Below are positions 50,317 to 62,281 of a stretch of 64,000 nucleotides of DNA, piece by piece (the first letter of the stretch is position 1; the number at the start of each line of letters is the position of its first letter). The notes under the pieces are model-generated. The model was not told the origin of the DNA. It ran no database searches and saw only the letters and a program-made list of their open reading frames with translations. Position numbers and translations under genes: made by a program. The stretch is from Wolfiporia cocos (lineage: Eukaryota; Basidiomycota; Agaricomycetes; Polyporales; Phaeolaceae): NCBI GenBank assembly GCA_029448655.1, contig JACCLO010000006.1, positions 248,001 through 312,000 on the forward strand, written 5' to 3'.

Positions 50317-52244
50317 ATACGATCGTAGTAAAAATCCGAAGTATATTTTTTCTTTAAGAGCCGCTTCGGCGGCTCCGAGAGGGTGGACTGGTGAACGATA
50401 ACACCACTCGTGTCGGGGACGGTATCCTTATCGGCGTCCGAGTCCGTGCCCGTGACCTCCTCGATATGCGCGCGGGTGAGCGTCCCCACGGTGGATGTGG
50501 TCGCGCTCTGCCCCTCTTCGTTGTCCTCCTCGTCCGTCTCATATCTCTCAATGATGCGGACAAATCGGCGCTTTTTGCCGTCGTTAGCAGGTGCCGGCCT
50601 GCTCGACGTTGATGATGTGTTTGATGACGACCCGGCTGTCGTCTTTGGCGCAGAGGGGGCGGTCCCCTTCGGCTGACCCTTCCACTTGCAATCGGTCCAG
50701 CCGGTCGTACAGTTGTCGCGACCGCACTGGGCGCACTTGTGGGGGGGAGAGACTAGAATCCTCTTCCCGTCCTTCAGTACGCGCCACGATGCATCGGGCC
50801 TTGCGTTGTCGGGCAAGTTCTGCCCCGCCTTCTTCGCCTTGGTGCCCCCACCGCTGGTGGTCTTTTCAGATCCGCTGGTTTGGGACGTAGTGATAGTGGC
50901 GGCCTTCTTGCCGCCCGAGCTAACCTCTGCCTTCTTCGTCTCCTTCTTCCCGTCTTCGAAGATACTCCCGGTAATAGCGTCGGGGTACGCATCCTTGTAG
51001 AACTCGATAGCCATATCGAGATATTTTTCCCACTCGGTGGGGGCAGGGTGCTTGATGATCTTCAACATTGAGAAGCCATCGCGTACCTTTTCAGGTAACG
51101 CGTCCTTAAGCTCCTCCAGCACCGTCGAGTTCTCGGACTTCGCCGCTTTGACAAGTTGGCGAAGTCTCTCCGCGTACGTGAAGAAGTTGGCTTTCGCCTT
51201 CTTCTTCCCCTCGTCGCCGAAATACCCTTTGATCTCCTTACGGGCCACCTCCTGGTCCGTCTTCTTCCCGTAGACGCGCTCCATATCGTCCTCGAACTCC
51301 TTCCACGTTCCTAGGGACTTCGTTACGTCTACCGAGTCCCTAATCCTCTTTTCCTGGTGTTGGAACGCCGACCCTGATAGACGCTGCAGGGCTTCGACGA
51401 TCTGCTCCCGCTCCTGGTAGATTTTTGCTACCGAGAAGTACATAATGCACTTCTGGAGCCACTCCTTTACCGGGATCTTAGATCCATCACCGGTAAAGGT
51501 CGGGGGGGGCGTCGCCTTGGGGCGAAGAGGTGCTACTCCGGCAGGAGCAGCGGTGGCGGTGGTGGAAGCGGAGGCCGGTGCCGTCGCGGCAGCGGCCTCG
51601 AGTTTGGCAAGGCGATCGGCGAGATCGCGCGTGGTCGTGGACTCCAATTTTCGGAGTCTGGTGAGGGCTGAGTCGAGGTCGTCACGGGTCGACTTGACCC
51701 GGTTTTCCGATGCTGCCAGGCGCGCCTCCAGGAATTTTGTGTACTGGCGGTGTTCGTCTGCCCTGTGAAGGACGAGACGCAGCCTGGAGTCGAGAGCATA
51801 CCGGAATCGACGAAGTTCCTCGTCCGTGTACCTTGCCGCGACGTTGGCGTTCTCGCTCATGAAATTCAGACACATTTGGAATGTCTGACGGAGGGCAGCA
51901 TGTTCCCCTTCGGGGATGCCGTCATATGCGTCTTCTGCCACCTCGAATTCCTCCCTGACGGGTAGGACCTCCTGACTTTCGAACTCTAGGGCCGTGTACT
52001 CGCCATAGATCGGCGGTAACTGCTCGTTGCCAACTACGGGACCCGAGAAGTGAGTCGGCCAGAGCTCTGATGGGGGGAGTCTGGGGCGAGGGGCTGAGCG
52101 GGGAGCGGGCGTCCGTGGTGGACGCGAGACGGGTGTGGGGGAGGTGGTTCGCTCCGGGGTGTGCACGGGCGAGTTGACCGCAGTGCGGGAACCGGAAGCT
52201 TCGGGCTGGGGGGTCTGCGACATGGCTAAAAACCTGGTAAGCAC
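50313..52244 (-). CDS. gag: Gypsy element P: Gag with CCCC-type knuckle
   Basis: 643-residue frame; the likely start is the second Met (MSQTPQPEASG, about 52223). Pro/Thr/Ser-rich N-terminus, helical region (about 140-230), Gag capsid core (KEWLQKCIMYFSVAK to KYLDMAIEFYKDAYPD), Lys/Ser linker, then CAQCGRDNCTTGWTDC with spacing CX2CX4CX6C as in D and E. The C-terminus overlaps the protease frame by 4 bp. No internal break is seen. Confidence 0.88.
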   Translation of the reverse strand: MLTRFLAMSQTPQPEASGSRTAVNSPVHTPERTTSPTPVSRPPRTPAPRSAPRPRLPPSELWPTHFSGPVVGNEQLPPIYGEYTALEFESQEVLPVREEFEVAEDAYDGIPEGEHAALRQTFQMCLNFMSENANVAARYTDEELRRFRYALDSRLRLVLHRADEHRQYTKFLEARLAASENRVKSTRDDLDSALTRLRKLESTTTRDLADRLAKLEAAAATAPASASTTATAAPAGVAPLRPKATPPPTFTGDGSKIPVKEWLQKCIMYFSVAKIYQEREQIVEALQRLSGSAFQHQEKRIRDSVDVTKSLGTWKEFEDDMERVYGKKTDQEVARKEIKGYFGDEGKKKAKANFFTYAERLRQLVKAAKSENSTVLEELKDALPEKVRDGFSMLKIIKHPAPTEWEKYLDMAIEFYKDAYPDAITGSIFEDGKKETKKAEVSSGGKKAATITTSQTSGSEKTTSGGGTKAKKAGQNLPDNARPDASWRVLKDGKRILVSPPHKCAQCGRDNCTTGWTDCKWKGQPKGTAPSAPKTTAGSSSNTSSTSSRPAPANDGKKRRFVRIIERYETDEEDNEEGQSATTSTVGTLTRAHIEEVTGTDSDADKDTVPDTSGVIVHQSTLSEPPKRLLKKKYTSDFYYDRM

Positions 52245-52414
52245 TTGCTTGAGAAAAGCGCGGGACAGCCTGTAAAAGGAGGAGAACCAAAAAAAGCTAC
52301 GTAATTACTAAAAATTGTCTACTGCCATGTGTTGTGCCTTTCTTGAGCGCGAGCTTGAAGTCACATGATAAGAAGCGTAGAGCAAAACCCCTTCTCAGGT
52401 GGTCTGCGAGGGTT

Positions 52415-53905
52415 TTACATTTGGTGGACCGGGAACCATACATTGAGGGCATTGAGGCCCCGTATTATACGCTGTATGTGCTCCCTATCTACGCTAGGAT
52501 ATCCAGTCATAAAGTTTGTCACAGACTTGCCTCTGTGCGACCCCTGGGCTCAGGGGGATCCCTACACGCCTGTATAGACGTAAGCCAACGGCGACGACGT
52601 ACTCATACGGCCAACCCTAGATGAACTCATAGGTCCATCCCGAAGGTGCCCAGCCACCTAAGGTCCCGCAGACGACGCAGTCACTGACCCACAGACTAGG
52701 CAGACGAGATAGAGGCCCCAGGCCAGCGAGTCACGCAGGTATTAGCAAGAGAGGAGCTTGCGCTCAATGACGAGAATCCTAAAGATGGGGAGTAAGCCCC
52801 ATCTTGTCGTAGCTTATATACATGAGCGTGGATACTACTAGTACTACCCTAAAGAGATGGCCTGTGCGCCGTATCTAAGGGATCAGGTGACAAGTAACGC
52901 TACATGACATACTGTGACCATAAGTGACTGTACCTGAGGCGCGCGCTACCCTACAGCGCTAACCAGGCGGTCAGGTGATATACAGTAACTGGGCGCGACG
53001 TGAGAGTAGCGTTAGCGTAGCGGTGCGGCGTACGCCTAGCGCCGCACATACAACTAAGGCGAGGAGACGTACAGTGGCCCCCCGGGCACATCCGTGACAA
53101 AGTTCCCAATGATTTTACAGTTCTTGACTAACAAGCGCATTTGCTTGTTGTCGATCCGATCCATAAGGACCGCCTCGATGAAACCCTTACAGACTGTCTG
53201 GAGGTCCCGTATGAGGTTGGTTACCTCATATGTGGGATGACCGTTGCAGAGATCGGCATTCGCCACGATGCAAGTGTACACCGGGGAAAGTACCTTCGCG
53301 GTCTCCAGGAGCGTGGGTATTACCTTGGCACCCCAATCGAACTTCTTCTCCGTGCAGGAGATGTCGAAGACGTTGAAGTCTCGAGGGATGTCGTAGAGGC
53401 GTCTTTCAGCCCATTCGGCCCGCGGCAAGCGGACGAGGTCGACGATTTTTTGAAGTTCGTCGGGCGTGAGGATGCGGTTCATAAGAGACTGATCGGGGGG
53501 CGGAGGCGCGCGTCGGGCGCGGGAAGCGGTGTCGGCCTCGACGTGGCGAGCTACTTCGGCTTCTTCCTCTAAACGTCGCACGCGGGCGCGCTCAGCAGAA
53601 AGGGCCGCGTATTCTCGCATGGCCTTAGCTTCCTCCTCCGCTATCTGCTGGTTCCTTGTTTTGATGGCTGCGGGGCCGAGGCGAGGCCCGTGGTACTTGG
53701 GCTTCCGGATGAGGTCTTCGACCTCTTTTCGGCTCTTGGACGGGATATTCCAGAGCTCCGGTTTGCCGTTGGCCGCGTTGGTAACGACCATCTTGTCCGG
53801 CATCTTGCCGGTGTCACCCTTCTACTTCTGCTTCTTGACGATCGGGCCGGCCCTCAGGCGCGCCTCGACCATCTTGATGGACTTCTCTTGACGCTCGGCA
53901 GGCAT
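52415..53905 (-). pseudogene. Extra ORF (ORF1) of element P, split by a solo LTR
   Basis: Start ATG 53903-53905 (MPAERQEKSIKMVEARL), an in-frame TAG at about codon 28, then MVVTNAANGKPELW, a Glu/Arg/Ala-rich coiled-coil-like part, ISCTEKKFDWGAKVIPTL, RIDNKQMRLLVKNCKIIGNF. The frame is then interrupted by the LTR at 52519-53099 and resumes with GYPSVDREHIQRII and NALNVWFPVHQM to TAA at 52415. Very close to ORF1-C at the N-terminus. Lies between leader and gag. No known domain. Confidence 0.78.
52519..53099 (-). repeat. Solo LTR (N family) in ORF1-P, TSD AAGTT
   Basis: 581 bp from TGTCACAGACTTGCC to ATCCGTGACA; AAGTT at 52514-52518 and 53100-53104. Similar to the LTRs of TRIM N. Confidence 0.95.
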
Positions 53906-54063
53906 GGCTATGTAACTACGTGAGAAAGCTTAAATGACTACGTAAAAAATCCGGAAACGGCCGTTCTTGATGCGGTAAGGTGTCATGTCGGTGTGTCGAC
54001 GACGGCGTGCATCTCTCTCATACACGTCCGGAGTGGAAGATACGACGGGTCCCGCTTCCCTTG
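53906..54063 (-). other. Leader of element P, cut by element E
   Basis: 158 bp before LTR-Y of element E, ending CCTTG (54059-54063), the presumed left TSD of E. The 5' LTR of P must lie beyond E, outside the window. Confidence 0.65.
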
Positions 54064-54523
54064 TGACACAAACCAAACTGCAATACTTACTAAGATCCTT
54101 TGGGGGGTGTCTTAGAGGGTAGAAAGCAAAGTAGTGAGGCGATGAAGTAGCTTGTTAGGCTGTAGTTCAATATCGAGGAGAACAGAACTGAGGTTTAACG
54201 CTCAGTCTGCCCTAGTATATATACATGCGTTGCGGGACCCCTAATACTACTAGGACCTACGGTACCTAAGGATGAGTAACGCTACATGTGATCTAATACT
54301 TCGACATGTGATTCTAGGTAAGAGCATCAGTCAGCGATCATGTGAGCGTAGACGATGCGCGTGATTCTGGTTGGTATGGAACCTGCTAGAAGGTTCCGGT
54401 AAATTCCATGGACGTAAGCGCTTGGTCACGTGATGTGCTAGTTATACGTATTCTATGCTACAACGTAGATATTGAAGTATAAAAGCAGGAAAAATAGCTA
54501 AAAATAAGGAAAAATCTGTGACA
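54064..54523 (-). repeat. LTR-Y, 3' LTR of element E (460 bp)
   Basis: Nearly identical to 28163-28623. Followed by TTACCCCCTC, the complement of the polypurine tract, then the end of the E dUTPase. Confidence 0.93.
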
Positions 54524-56331
54524 TTACCCCCTCTTCAAGATTCGACGTCCCGGAGAAGGAGTTCCATTTCTTCAAGTTCTTCAGGTGTCATATCTGAGGT
54601 GTCCAGTTCTGGAAATGCTTCGAATGTAATGCGACGACCTGTGGAACCGAAACCCTTATCTCCTCTTCCGTTGTCTTCCTTCTCATGTCTGGCCTTGTAG
54701 CTGTCGTGCGAGGTGAGGTATTCTTCTGACTGGTCTAATGGTAAGACCAGTAGTTGTGCAATACGGTCACCTTCTTCTACCGAGTATTCCGTCGTGCCCA
54801 AGTTCAATAACATGACCTTTACTTCTCCACGATAATCCCAGTCGATTACACCGCCAACGACTAGTATGCTTTTCTTAGCCATACTAGATCGTGTCTGCAA
54901 TTGTCCGTATGTTCCGTAGGGTAGTAAAACCTTCAATCCTGTGGATATGGTGGTTACTTTTCCTGGTAGAACGGTGACGTCTTCTGCTGCGGCGATGTCG
55001 TAACCTGCTGAGTGTGGAGTACCCTTGGTTGGGTATTTGGTGTCTGAACTTGGGTCGATTGCGAATTCTAGGTAGTTATTCTCTTTCGCTTTGACTTCTA
55101 CAAAGTTGCCATTTTTGTCCCGCTTCAACCACTTGCGTTCTTTCGCTAGTTCTTCTGGTGAGAAACTTTCGAACTCAAGAGGCCAATCGTCGGGCCAGAG
55201 ATAGGAGTCCCCAACTTTCCAGTCTGGGTCGTCTTCTGGGCTTGCTACGCGAACCCGGGGGTTAGTTCTTGTCTTTCGCTTGGGTCGTCCTTGGATGTGG
55301 AGATTGTGGGTCTTCTTATAATCGTCCACAATTTCCTTGGAGTTCCCGAGCGTTTCCTCATTCTGCCATGTGTCTTCCTCAGCTGTGAAACCCTTCCATC
55401 GCACTAGGAATTGTAATCTTCCTGTGGGTGTCGTTCGATGGTTTAGGATTTCTTCGACTTCATATTCTCCGTTGTCTTCAGGTTCTGGCGGCGTCTTGTC
55501 TCCTGAGTAGGGGACTAGCTTAGAGGCGTGGAAGACCGGGTGGTAGGCGCGGTATTGGCTATCCATGAATAGTCTGAATGTCACTGGCGACAATTGTTCT
55601 ACTATTTTGAATGGGCCAATATATCTGGGGGCAAGACTCCTTTCGGATGTCTGGTAGTCCCTTACGTCTATCATGACCTTGTCTCCTACTTTGAAGGGTA
55701 CCTTCTGTACTGATTTGTCGTAGTACCACTTCATGCGCTCGTTAGCTATTTCCATAGCTGCCTTGGCCTGATTCTGTGCATTCCATCGCTCGGTTGCGAT
55801 TTCGTTGAGATCTGCTTTCGCTTGTATGTTCAGGTCTGCCGGTCCAGCTCGTGGGTGTCTGCCTAATTCTACGTAGAACGGGGACATCTTGGTGGTTTCT
55901 GATGCTGCGTTGTTGTACGCGAACTCTGCCGTTGGAAGGAACTGTGACCAGTTGTCCTTCCGGTATGAGTTGACGTAACAGCGCAGATACTGTTCCAAGG
56001 TTTGATTTGTCCGTTCCGTTTGTCCGTCTGCCTGTGGGTGATATGCCGTAGTCATGGCTCGCTTTATCCCTAGTAGTTTACACCATTCTCCGAAGAGTTC
56101 TGATGCGAACTGTACTCCGCGATCGGAAATGATTTGGTTCGGTAGCCCGTGTATTGGGTAGAACCTTCCATAAAGGACTTTTACAAGATCCTTTGTTCCG
56201 AACTTGCTGGAGATTGGGAAGAAGCGTGCTCGCTTTGTTAAGCGGTCGACTACTACCATGATTGCGTCGTATACCTTGTTGTCTACTTTGGACTTGGGAA
56301 GGTACATGATGAAATCGGTGGTGATTATTTC

Positions 56332-57027
56332 TGTCACAGATTTGGGACATGCCACTATTTTTCCCGTATTTTTACCTATTTATCTGGTATTTCTACGACC
56401 TTGTAGACGTTTACGCTGCTAGGCGCCCGTCTACACGTACACGCAACCAAACAACACGTACATAACGCGGTATACGTCCACCTGTCATAACAACACGTAC
56501 ATAACACGTTCGTACGCGTCAATGACTCAGCGGACTAACCTCCGGTGTCACGCGCCTTACTCATATCCCGATACCGGGCTATGTCAGTACAATTAGATAA
56601 GCGGCCCGCTCGTTAATCACATGCCAATGCCCTTAGTATTACTCATATCCCGATACCGGTATATAGTTATCACGTGCATGGCTTACTAACGTAGCGACGC
56701 CACTTCCACAACATGGACCCACGGTCCAAACACTGTTTCTTACTGGTGCGGCCATTACCGGCGCACATGGTCTACTGTAGTGTACGACTTAGCTGTATTA
56801 GTTATGTCTGCGCACAGACCGTCTAACTGTTTGGCTCCTCTTCGAGTAACCAAACAATGCATGTATATAAGTAGGGCTATCACTACGATAAGCCTTAGAT
56901 TTGTTCTCTGCATTCGCATAGTTACACATCATTCCTATTGCGCCCACTAGCTCTCCTCACCAAGCTCTACAACTCCTTCAAGTCGTAACAAGCTTATAGT
57001 GTGAGTCCCACAGTCTAGTCTGTGTCA
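56332..57027 (+). repeat. Solo LTR-X in element E, TSD ATTTC
   Basis: 696 bp from TGTCACAGATTTGGG to AGTCTGTGTCA with ATTTC at 56327-56331 and 57028-57032. Opposite orientation to the LTR at 4708-5406. TATA near 56872 and dyad around GGCTATC...GATAAGCC. Confidence 0.96.
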
Positions 57028-59176
57028 ATTTCCCATGGTGTGGTTGGCGTGACGTTGGGCTGTAATGGACCGTATGGCTTCGCTGGTCGAGTTAGATAGT
57101 CCTGGCCACCAGTAGTTACGGGAGATTAGTTCATATGTTTTCCATCTCCCTTGATGTCCTGCGGTAGGATGATCGTGGTGTAACTGTAAGAGTTTATTTC
57201 TAAGCTCTTCTGGTTGCTTGGGTACGTATATCTTGTTTCTATAAAGTGGTAAACCATTTTCATAGTTCCATTCCTTTAGCGCTTTTCCGAATTCTCGAGG
57301 TCCTGACTGCAATAGGCCTTTGTAGTCTTTGGTTACCTCGTCGTCTAGCAGTGCTTTGCGTATTTCCCTTTGGAGACTGTCGTCTGGGACCGTTGACGCA
57401 TGGGAGGGCTCGATTGCAAGGACAGCAAGTTCTTGCACGAATTTGACAAAAAATTCTGGTTTTAATAGAATATTGTCTCGATTATCGAGTTCCACCCCCT
57501 CTTCATGGTCTGGCCTCCTGGACAGAGGGTCTGCAGTGAGCATAGTTTTTCCTGGCTTATGGTGCATTTCAAAGTTGAAACGGGATAGGTAAAGTGCCCA
57601 TCGCGCTTGTCTCCGTGTTAGCTTCTGTGCCGTCTTGAAGTATGTCAGATTTAGGTGATCTGACCATACTTCGAATTTCTTCGGATGTCCTTCTAAGTAG
57701 TGCCGCCATTCTTCTAGCGCTCGAATGATTGCTAGCATTTCTTTATCATAGATTTCGTAGTTTCGTTCCGGTGCTGTCATTGCAGCGGAGTAAAATGCAC
57801 ACGGATGCCATTTCTGGTCCTCCGGTGACCACTGTGACAGGACTGCACCTGTTGCGAAATCTGATGCGTCGGTTTCTACTCGGAACTGTTGTTCCTTATC
57901 CGGAATTCGTAGAACGGGGGCGGTTGTAAATGCCGTTTTGAGCTGTTGGAAAGCTTCTTCCTGTTCACCATCCCAATGCCATTTCTCCGATTTCTTTGTT
58001 AACGATGTTAAGGGCTTCACTATTTTCGAGAAGTCCTTGATGAACCGTCGATAAAAGTTCGCAAAGCCTAGAAAGGCTTGAACTTCCTTCACCTTAGTGG
58101 GCTGTGGCCACTGTAAGACTCCGCCTAGCTTTGAAGGATCCATCTCAATTCTTCCTTTAGAGATGATCATTCCCAGATATTCTATGCTGCTTTGTTCGAA
58201 GAAGCATTTTTCTGGTTTGGTGTATAGGTCGTTGTCTTGCAGCCTTTTCAGGACTGCTTCGGTGATTCGACGCTGTTCTTCCAAATCGTTTCCAAAGATC
58301 AGTATGTCGTCCAAATATACAATTACTTTCCCAGTTGCGATGAAATCCTTTAGGACGTCGTTCATCATGGCTTGGAAAGTTCCTGGCGCGTTCTTGAAAC
58401 CGAAATACATTACTGTGGCCTCATACAATCCCTGTTTGGTGACGAATGCTGTTTTCCACTCGTCTCCTTCGCGGATCCTTACATTGTTGTATCCCCAGCG
58501 TAAATCGATTTTTGTGAAGATCGATGCTGAAGATAACTGGTCAATAAGGTCCGATATTCTGGGGATTGGATATTTATTATCCACCGTTATGTCGTTCAAT
58601 TTTCGGTAATCAATAACCATGCGCAGGGTTCCATCTTTCTTGGCTACGAAAAATACTGGGCTGGCTAGGGGTGACAGCGAGTCGCGGATATATCCTTTCC
58701 GCTTCTCTTCTGCTATCCAATCACGAAGGGAGTTTTCCTCCTTTGGCGATAGTGAATACGGTTTTGCCGGGGTTGGTAACGGTACTCCTTCCTTAAAGTC
58801 GATCGCATGATCGTATGACTTTCTAGTGGGGAGTCTCTCTGATGCTTTCTGAGAGAATACCGTTGGACCAAAACTCCAATACCGTTTAGGCACGAGCTGC
58901 TTCCATTTTTCTTGAGCAGCGTCCGTCTTTCCTTGGTGGATTTCTCCTACCATACCAACGAGGAGTACCAATTCCTCGTTTGCCAATGTTCCAATCCATT
59001 TAATAAATGGATCATCGGGATTTCCATCTCCGATTGCGTCTAGCGTGGAATCCCAAATGTTGCGTTGTTCTGTTTCTTCCTCTTCCTCAGCAACGACTTC
59101 TTCTTTTGAGGATGGATTCTCCTTAGCATGAGACTCTGCCGTAGGGTCTCGATATTTCATTTGTCCGGTGACCCAG

Positions 59177-59778
59177 TGTCACGGTTTCTCTTATTTTTCC
59201 CTATTTTTCCCTATTTTCTCTGATTTTCTACAGCTCGTTCTACTCGCTTTCCAAGTCACGTTATGTCCTATCTTATCTCACTCTCGTAGATAACTCTTAT
59301 CTTATCTCTTGTGCACGTTAGCTCAGCGCCTATCATGGCGCCTCGTCTTATCTGTAGACTTATCTTATCTTTCCTGCACGTGACCCTACAAAGAGTTCAC
59401 AACATACGTTGCCACACGTCACATGGCTTTCTAGTGACTCGCGTCACCTGCCGCTGCCTCACGCTCAGTCAGCGGCCTAACTCACGTCACATGCTGTAGC
59501 CTTATGCTCAGTCAGCGACCTTTAGAACTATCACAAGCTTCGGGTCGTACCATTACCGGTACATAACCCTACGCCCTGCGGTATCACTAGTCTTACCTAC
59601 GGTGTTACGGGTCTTACCCTTCATGTATATAAGCTGGCCTCTGAGTACGTTGTAGACTCAGAATAGTTCTCCTCGACAATTCACCAGTTGCACTTAACAA
59701 CTTGCTTGACTCTTAACACTTCACCGCTATCGACACCGCCCCTCAACTTATATTCGACCTTAGTGAGTGTCTGTGTCA
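59177..59778 (+). repeat. Solo LTR (P/F family) in element E, TSD CCCAG
   Basis: 602 bp with CCCAG at 59172-59176 and 59779-59783. The same LTR occupies the same site in element D (23363-23964), where it is the 3' LTR of a longer element. Removing it rejoins NPEFNW to the protease-RT linker. Confidence 0.95.
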
Positions 59779-60222
59779 CCCAGTTGAATTCTGGGTTGTG
59801 TTTCTGAAGCCAGTCATATCCTAAGATAATGTCGAGGTTGTGGATTTTCATTACGGTAAGGAATACCCTTTCCTTGTGTTCTCCGTGTTGCATATATCCT
59901 TTAACCGATTTCTTTATAAGACCATTTTTGTTGTAAGATCCGTCGGCATTGTGGATCCAAAAGGGGTCTTTCTTATCGTGGGTAACTAGACCATGTTTTT
60001 CAACAAAGTCTGAGTTGATGACTGAGAGCGTAGCACCGGAGTCGATTAATGCTAAGCCTTGCACTTTTTGGCCGTAAACCCACAAGTCTACCCAGACCTG
60101 GAAAGATCGGGACTTGTCACGCGCATTGTTCTCGTAAAACTGATATAAATTGTAACAGTCTTTTACAGAGGGGTCTACATGCTGGGCCGTTATACTAGTA
60201 CACAGCACACATGGGCAAGGGT

Positions 60223-62232
60223 TCACATGTGCTGAAGGGGAAAACCCGGAGCGTTTGCAGGGCGCTCCGGAGTTTGCTGGACTATCGATGTCCAGGGAAT
60301 GTATTGTGTGCCCCAGTTAGGCGGCGTACCTACTGGGGCCGTTACCAGCGTACTGCTTGCTGGTTTCTCCACAACTTCTTCAATGCGCGCGGAGGACGGG
60401 GCTGGGGAAGAGCCCGAAGATTCGTCTTCACCATCGGGGATCCACGTTTCGGTAGTGGTCACCTTGACGAAGCGGCCGCCTTTTTGGCCGGACTGCTGTT
60501 TGTATGCGGGGGGGTTGCCGCTGGTAGATTGTTGAGCCCCCTTCGAGTCCGTCTTGGCCTTGTCGACCCACTTGCACTTGTCCTCGGGGAAGGTACAGTT
60601 CGGGCGCCCGCATTTGGCACACTGGTGGGGCGGCCACCATAGAACAAGCTTGTTGAACTTGTTCTTTACCCATTTCGACCCTTTCGGAGCACCAGCCGGT
60701 AGTGGCTTGGTGTCCGGGTCTTCGGGCGCACTCTTCTTCTTCTCCGAGGTAGTAGTAGTGGTCGCCTTTGCAGGCGCCGCATCCTTCTTCTTTTCCTCCT
60801 TTTTCTCGTTCTTCACAAAGATGTGTTGCCCCTCCAAATCGTTGGGGTTCGTCTTCTTATAAAGATTTATATTGGCGTCGAGATACGCCTCCCATTGCTC
60901 CGGGGCTTTGAAGCCCATTCCCATGGATTCAAATACGCCAAACTGCTTTTTCAAGTCAGCCGGCAGTGTGTCCTCAAGCTTCTTTCGGAGGGACGCGTTT
61001 TCGTATCCCGTCAGCTTGGCTGGCTGGCGGAACTCTTCGCAGTAGGTGAAGAAAGATTTTTTGCACCTCGCGATTCCTGCGTCGCCCGAGAAGGCCTTGT
61101 CCAACTCATTCTGTGCGACCTCTTTCTGCGTCTTTTTCTCGTATGTCCGCTTTAACCGTGTTTCGAATTCTGCCCAGGTACCGATATTTCCACCGGCGCT
61201 GTACTTTTCCTGTAAATCGGTGAAGTACTTGAACGCCGTCCCGGTGATTCGGGTCAGGGCGTCTCCGATGCGCGCTTTGTCGGTCGTGTACTTCATATGT
61301 TCGTGGTACACGTTGACCTTGAACAACCACTCCTCCACGTTGTCCTTTCCTTCGCCTGAGAAAGATGCTGGCGGGGTTGGACGTGGTGCTACTGTGATGC
61401 TACCACTAGTGGTTGGGGCTGCGTTGGTGAGTGCGGCGACCTGAGCTTTTAGGTCGTCGATCTCCTTCTGCGCGGATGCGGGGATTGCCGTGATCGTGAC
61501 GTTACCGGGTTGGGACTTCTTAACCTTTTCGAGATCGGCACGCAGGACATCCAATTGGTCCTGGAAGACAGCCGTGTCTCGATTCTCAAGGTCGAGTACC
61601 CATTGGTGTAGATACCGGGCGTAGTTTCGGACTTTGTTGTATTTGCGGTGGTAGAGTTGTAGACGTTGGTCGATGCGCCCTCGTTGTTTGGTGAGCACAT
61701 GGTCCGTGTAGGTCTTCCCGAGTTGGGTGGCTAAGTACATGCTGGAGGTGGCTGCCTGTATTGCTGGTTCATCTATTTCGGCGTCGGCGATGTGTTCTCC
61801 AATACTCTGTATGACTTCCGGCAGCGTGGGGTAGCCGAATTGTTCCTGGTCGATTCTGATCCTGTCGTAGACGCCGAGGGGCTTGGGGATAGGCGGAGCC
61901 GGTATTACGGTATCCGGGAGTTCTCGGATTCCCGTGTCCTCGGTGAGAGGCGCTAGCGGGTTCTCGTATTGTGGCTTCGGGAAGTAAGTCGGGGCCTGGA
62001 CGCTAGTCCTGAATGCCCGATTTGCTTCCGTAGCTTCTCCTTCCTCTGTTGGCTCAAACCATGGATCTTGGATCCCCGACATGACACTTTCGTCGAACGC
62101 CCCTGGCGGGCGCGTTCGGGTGTGCGTAGGTGTGACGGGGGTCGTGGGACGGCTGGGAACTCGGGTTCCAGACCCTTCTGCCCCTTGGTTCTCTGAGGCG
62201 AGGCGGGCGGCTTGGATGCGGGTGGTCGGCAT
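60223..62232 (-). CDS. gag: Gypsy element E: Gag, 669 residues, CCCC-type knuckle
   Basis: Near-identical to the D gag; the start chosen is ATG 62232 (MPTTRIQAARL), matching D, although the frame stays open to 62295 inside the inserted TRIM LTR. Differences cluster in the middle (for example HQWVLDL for HQRVLDL, and SITVAPRPTPPASF for TLTMAPRPTPPLSF). Capsid core EEWLFKVNVYHEHMKY; knuckle CAKCGRPNCTFPEDKC. The upstream extra ORF and 5' LTR of E are displaced beyond the TRIM, outside the window. Confidence 0.9.
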   Translation of the reverse strand: MPTTRIQAARLASENQGAEGSGTRVPSRPTTPVTPTHTRTRPPGAFDESVMSGIQDPWFEPTEEGEATEANRAFRTSVQAPTYFPKPQYENPLAPLTEDTGIRELPDTVIPAPPIPKPLGVYDRIRIDQEQFGYPTLPEVIQSIGEHIADAEIDEPAIQAATSSMYLATQLGKTYTDHVLTKQRGRIDQRLQLYHRKYNKVRNYARYLHQWVLDLENRDTAVFQDQLDVLRADLEKVKKSQPGNVTITAIPASAQKEIDDLKAQVAALTNAAPTTSGSITVAPRPTPPASFSGEGKDNVEEWLFKVNVYHEHMKYTTDKARIGDALTRITGTAFKYFTDLQEKYSAGGNIGTWAEFETRLKRTYEKKTQKEVAQNELDKAFSGDAGIARCKKSFFTYCEEFRQPAKLTGYENASLRKKLEDTLPADLKKQFGVFESMGMGFKAPEQWEAYLDANINLYKKTNPNDLEGQHIFVKNEKKEEKKKDAAPAKATTTTTSEKKKSAPEDPDTKPLPAGAPKGSKWVKNKFNKLVLWWPPHQCAKCGRPNCTFPEDKCKWVDKAKTDSKGAQQSTSGNPPAYKQQSGQKGGRFVKVTTTETWIPDGEDESSGSSPAPSSARIEEVVEKPASSTLVTAPVGTPPNWGTQYIPWTSIVQQTPERPANAPGFPLQHM

Positions 62233-62281
62233 TTCTGATTGGAAATATGTTAGTTTTCTGGGAATTTCTCGGATTCGGGTT

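Larger units (their letters stand above)
54535..60226 (-). pseudogene. pol: Gypsy element E pol: protease, RT, RNase H, integrase, chromodomain, dUTPase
   Basis: The most complete pol here, interrupted by solo LTRs at 59177-59778 and 56332-57027. Protease (60226 down): LIDSGAT, ILGYDWLQKHN. RT: VFFVAKKDGTLRMVIDYRKL, FGFKNAPGTFQAM, VIVYLDDILIFG. RNase H: ETDASDFATGAVL, YEIYDKEMLAII, WSDHLNLTYF. Integrase: HHDHPTAGHQGRWK is kept, but the CxxC half after WWPGLSN is deleted and frame-shifted (near 57095). The core has TTDFIMYLPKS, ISDRGVQ and DGQTERTNQ. Chromodomain: EVEEILNHR...FLVRWKG...DTWQNEETL. dUTPase: AGYDIAAAED, RSSMA, GGVIDWDYRGE, DRIAQLLVL, RGDKGFGSTG; all five motifs intact. The finger deletion makes the element defective. 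Confidence 0.92.
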
